This document shows positions 61,516 through 64,000 of a DNA stretch of 64,000 nt, piece after piece. The translations under genes were made by a program, and so were the position numbers. The notes beneath the pieces are model-generated. The model did no database searches, was not told the DNA's origin, and saw only the letters and a program-made list of their open reading frames with translations. Origin of the DNA: Biostraticola tofi (GTDB lineage Bacteria; Pseudomonadota; Gammaproteobacteria; Enterobacterales; Enterobacteriaceae); NCBI RefSeq assembly GCF_004343195.1, contig NZ_SMCR01000004.1:124001-188000 (forward strand), in the 5' to 3' direction. The stretch's first letter is position 1. Each line of letters starts with the position of its first letter.

Positions 61516-64000
61516 ATGGATTATCCGGCGTTCGGTCGCCAATCGTTTTCTGGTGATGATCGCCGCCTTGTTTCTCGGCGTCTGGGGCGCAGTCACTATC
61601 GCCAATACGCCGGTGGACGCACTGCCTGACTTATCAGATGTGCAGGTCATTATCAAAACCAGCTATCCCGGCCAGGCACCGCAGATTGTTGAAAATCAGG
61701 TCACTTACCCTCTCACGACCACCATGCTTTCGGTGCCGGGCGCGAAAACGGTGCGCGGTTTTTCCCAGTTCGGCGACTCCTATGTCTATGTGATTTTTGA
61801 GGATGGCACCGACCTTTACTGGGCCCGATCCCGGGTGCTGGAATACCTGAATCAGGTGCAGGGGAAATTGCCTGCCGGCGTCAGCGCTGAGATAGGACCG
61901 GATGCGACCGGGGTTGGCTGGATATTCGAGTATGCCCTGGTAGACCGCAGTGGCCGGCATGACCTGGCGGAACTGCGTTCCCTGCAGGACTGGTTTTTAA
62001 AGTTCGAACTCAAAACTATTCCTGATGTGGCGGAGGTGGCATCGGTCGGCGGGGTGGTAAAACAATATCAGATAGTCGCCGACCCGATGAAGCTGGCTCA
62101 ATACGGCATCGGCCTGTCGGCGCTGAAGCAGGCGCTGGCTACCTCTAACCAGGAAGCCGGCGGGTCATCAGTTGAGCTGGCCGAAGCAGAATATATGGTG
62201 CGCGCCAGCGGCAATTTGCAGTCTATCGATGATTTTGAACATATCGTGCTCAAAACCAGCGAGGACGGGGTGCCGGTGTACCTCAGCGACGTGGCCGACC
62301 TTCAGGTTGGGCCGGAAATGCGCCGCGGTATTGCCGAACTGAATGGCGAGGGCGAAGTGGCCGGCGGGGTGGTTATCCTACGGTCTGGCAAAAATGCCCG
62401 AGAGGTGATTTCGGCGGTAAAAGATAAACTCAATACGCTGAAAAGCAGCCTGCCCGCTGGGGTAGAGATCATTACTACCTACGATCGCAGTGAGCTGATT
62501 GATCGGGCCATCGGTAACCTGAGCGCAAAACTGCTGGAAGAGTTTCTGGTGGTCGCAGTGGTCTGTGCACTGTTTCTCTGGCATTTGCGTTCGGCGCTGG
62601 TGGCGATCATTTCCCTGCCGCTGGGGCTGTGTATTGCCTTCATCGTGATGCACTTCCAGGGGCTGAATGCCAATATCATGTCGCTGGGCGGCATAGCGAT
62701 CGCCGTAGGGGCGATGGTCGATGCCGCCATCGTGATGATTGAAAATGCCCATAAGCGCCTGGAGGAATGGCATCGTCTTCATCCGCAGCAGCCGCTCGAC
62801 CACCCGACGCGCTGGCAGGTGATAACCGATGCTTCGGTTGAAGTCGGGCCGGCTCTGTTTATCAGCCTGCTGATTATTACGCTATCGTTTATTCCGGTCT
62901 TTACCCTGGAGGGGCAGGAAGGGCGGCTATTCGGCCCGCTGGCATTCACCAAAACCTATGCCATGGCCGGCGCGGCGGGCCTGGCGATTATCGTCATTCC
63001 CATCCTGATGGGATGCTGGATAAGAGGCAACATCCCGGCTGAATCACGTAATCCTCTCAATCGCCTACTGATAAGGGTCTATCATCCGCTGCTGCTCAAG
63101 GTGCTGAGCTGGCCGAAAATGACCCTGCTGGTGGCGTTGCTGTCGATCTTGACGCTATGGTGGCCATTGAGCCGGCTGGGGGGCGAGTTTTTGCCGAGAA
63201 TCAATGAGGGGGCCCTGCTGTATATGCCCTCCACCCTGCCTGGCGTCTCGCCCGCTCAGGCTGCCGCACTGTTGCAAACCACCGACAAGCTGATAAAAAC
63301 CGTGCCTGAGGTCGCGTCAGTATTCGGTAAATCCGGCAAAGCCGATACCGCAACCGACTCTGCGCCATTGGAAATGGTGGAAACCACTATCCAGCTTAAA
63401 CCGCAGGATCAATGGCGACCCGGTATGACGCTGGACAGTATCATCGATGAACTGGATGCCAGGGTAAGACTGCCGGGACTGGCCAATCTGTGGGTTCCGC
63501 CGATCCGCAACCGAATCGATATGCTGTCGACCGGTATCAAAAGCCCAATCGGCATCAAAGTCTCCGGCACCGTGCTGTCTGATATTGATGACGCGGCCCG
63601 CAGCATTGAACAGGTGGCTAAAGGGGTGCCCGGCGTGGTGTCGGCGCTGGCCGAGCGCCTGGAAGGGGGCCGCTATATTGATGTGGATATCCACCGCCAG
63701 CAAGCTGCCCGCTATGGCATGACGGTAGGCGATGTGCAACTGTTTGTCTCATCGGCCATCGGTGGCGCAATGGTCGGCGAAACGGTAGAGGGCATTGCCC
63801 GCTATCCAATCAACCTGCGCTATCCGCAACAGTTCCGCGCCAGTCCAGGCAGCTTGCGCCAGTTGCCGATGCTGACTCCTTCCGGCCATCAGATAATCCT
63901 GGGCGACGTGGCGGCCGTGAAGGTGGTTGCCGGCCCATCGATGCTGAAAACTGAAAACGCCCGTCCGGCCGGCTGGATATATATCGATGTCCGCGGACGG
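61508..64000 (+). CDS. cusA: RND-type Cu/Ag efflux pump CusA (3' end outside window)
   Basis: The first 831 codons, open to the window edge; E. coli CusA has 1047. Begins [20 protein letters not shown] and follows the E. coli protein almost throughout: [72 protein letters not shown] and the transmembrane ion-path region [27 protein letters not shown]. The three copper-relay methionines appear at [19 protein letters not shown] and [11 protein letters not shown] (equivalent to 573, 623, 672). It expels Cu(I)/Ag(I) from periplasm (and cytoplasm) out through CusC. Translation is coupled to cusB. Confidence 0.97.
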   Translation, partial: MIEWIIRRSVANRFLVMIAALFLGVWGAVTIANTPVDALPDLSDVQVIIKTSYPGQAPQIVENQVTYPLTTTMLSVPGAKTVRGFSQFGDSYVYVIFEDGTDLYWARSRVLEYLNQVQGKLPAGVSAEIGPDATGVGWIFEYALVDRSGRHDLAELRSLQDWFLKFELKTIPDVAEVASVGGVVKQYQIVADPMKLAQYGIGLSALKQALATSNQEAGGSSVELAEAEYMVRASGNLQSIDDFEHIVLKTSEDGVPVYLSDVADLQVGPEMRRGIAELNGEGEVAGGVVILRSGKNAREVISAVKDKLNTLKSSLPAGVEIITTYDRSELIDRAIGNLSAKLLEEFLVVAVVCALFLWHLRSALVAIISLPLGLCIAFIVMHFQGLNANIMSLGGIAIAVGAMVDAAIVMIENAHKRLEEWHRLHPQQPLDHPTRWQVITDASVEVGPALFISLLIITLSFIPVFTLEGQEGRLFGPLAFTKTYAMAGAAGLAIIVIPILMGCWIRGNIPAESRNPLNRLLIRVYHPLLLKVLSWPKMTLLVALLSILTLWWPLSRLGGEFLPRINEGALLYMPSTLPGVSPAQAAALLQTTDKLIKTVPEVASVFGKSGKADTATDSAPLEMVETTIQLKPQDQWRPGMTLDSIIDELDARVRLPGLANLWVPPIRNRIDMLSTGIKSPIGIKVSGTVLSDIDDAARSIEQVAKGVPGVVSALAERLEGGRYIDVDIHRQQAARYGMTVGDVQLFVSSAIGGAMVGETVEGIARYPINLRYPQQFRASPGSLRQLPMLTPSGHQIILGDVAAVKVVAGPSMLKTENARPAGWIYIDVRGR

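Overview
The window is chromosomal DNA of a gram-negative gammaproteobacterium. Close relatives of enterobacterial genes (proP, mntP, yajD, a ygfF-like dehydrogenase, pqqU/yncD, gcd, cusCFBA-RS) and an SPI-1/SSR-2-like type III secretion locus place it in the Enterobacterales. A Sodalis-like or Pectobacteriaceae-type relative is my best guess; the placement is inferred from gene content and gene order, and I could run no search. Coding DNA is moderately GC-rich. The secretion locus and several intergenic stretches are more AT-rich. Short tandem repeats (6, 7, 9 and 17 bp units) are unusually common, and at least two genes are decayed.

Layout. (1) 1-9551: half of an SPI-1-type T3SS: translocators and effector (sipC, sipD, sipA-like), the acyl carrier protein iacP, then prgH-I-J-K, orgA, orgB and two small coupled genes of unknown role, one encoding a lipoprotein. 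(2) 9600-12600: a sugar-transporter remnant, yajD, a membrane glycosyltransferase and an orphan prepilin peptidase. (3) 12789-19091: metal export: copZ and copA, each with its own CueR-type promoter, a decayed repeat-bearing stretch, and a cadR/zntA-like divergent pair. (4) 19287-29098: a c-di-GMP phosphodiesterase and a diguanylate cyclase, proP, mntP, a dicarboxylate/amino-acid symporter, a small lipoprotein, a DUF305 copper-type protein with a third CueR promoter, and an acetyltransferase. (5) 29210-45254: about 16 kb almost entirely on the minus strand, devoted to scavenging nitrogenous compounds. It holds a citrulline/ureohydrolase module with a polar amino-acid ABC transporter and a cupin regulator. 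Next is an amidase plus NitT/TauT-type ABC transporter beside a MerR-type HTH fused to a catalytically degenerate cysteine hydrolase. Last is a HutF-HutG pair with a His-type ABC transporter and an IclR regulator. (6) 45980-50843: pqqU beside gcd, joining PQQ uptake to the enzyme that needs PQQ. (7) 50975-55630: a short-chain dehydrogenase beside a broken HxlR regulator, two tandem small membrane-protein paralogues, and an MFS transporter with a 2-hydroxyacid dehydrogenase. (8) 55798-64000: cusS-cusR diverging from cusC-F-B-A; cusA runs off the right end.

How the parts work together. Copper is handled at three levels: cytoplasmic chaperone and P-type ATPase (copZ, copA), a periplasmic DUF305 protein, and the Cus periplasm-to-outside pump. 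The first two sets carry matching MerR-type promoters with 19-bp spacers; Cus has its own two-component system and operator. The nitrogen island pairs each importer with cytoplasmic amidine or amide hydrolases and a local regulator.

The best candidate for something undescribed is the 34553-39592 unit: a DNA-binding domain joined to an isochorismatase-like domain that has lost its catalytic Cys and, by my alignment, its Lys. This suggests an enzyme turned into a ligand sensor controlling an amide uptake and hydrolysis operon. The two unassigned genes at the end of the prg/org operon are the second candidate.
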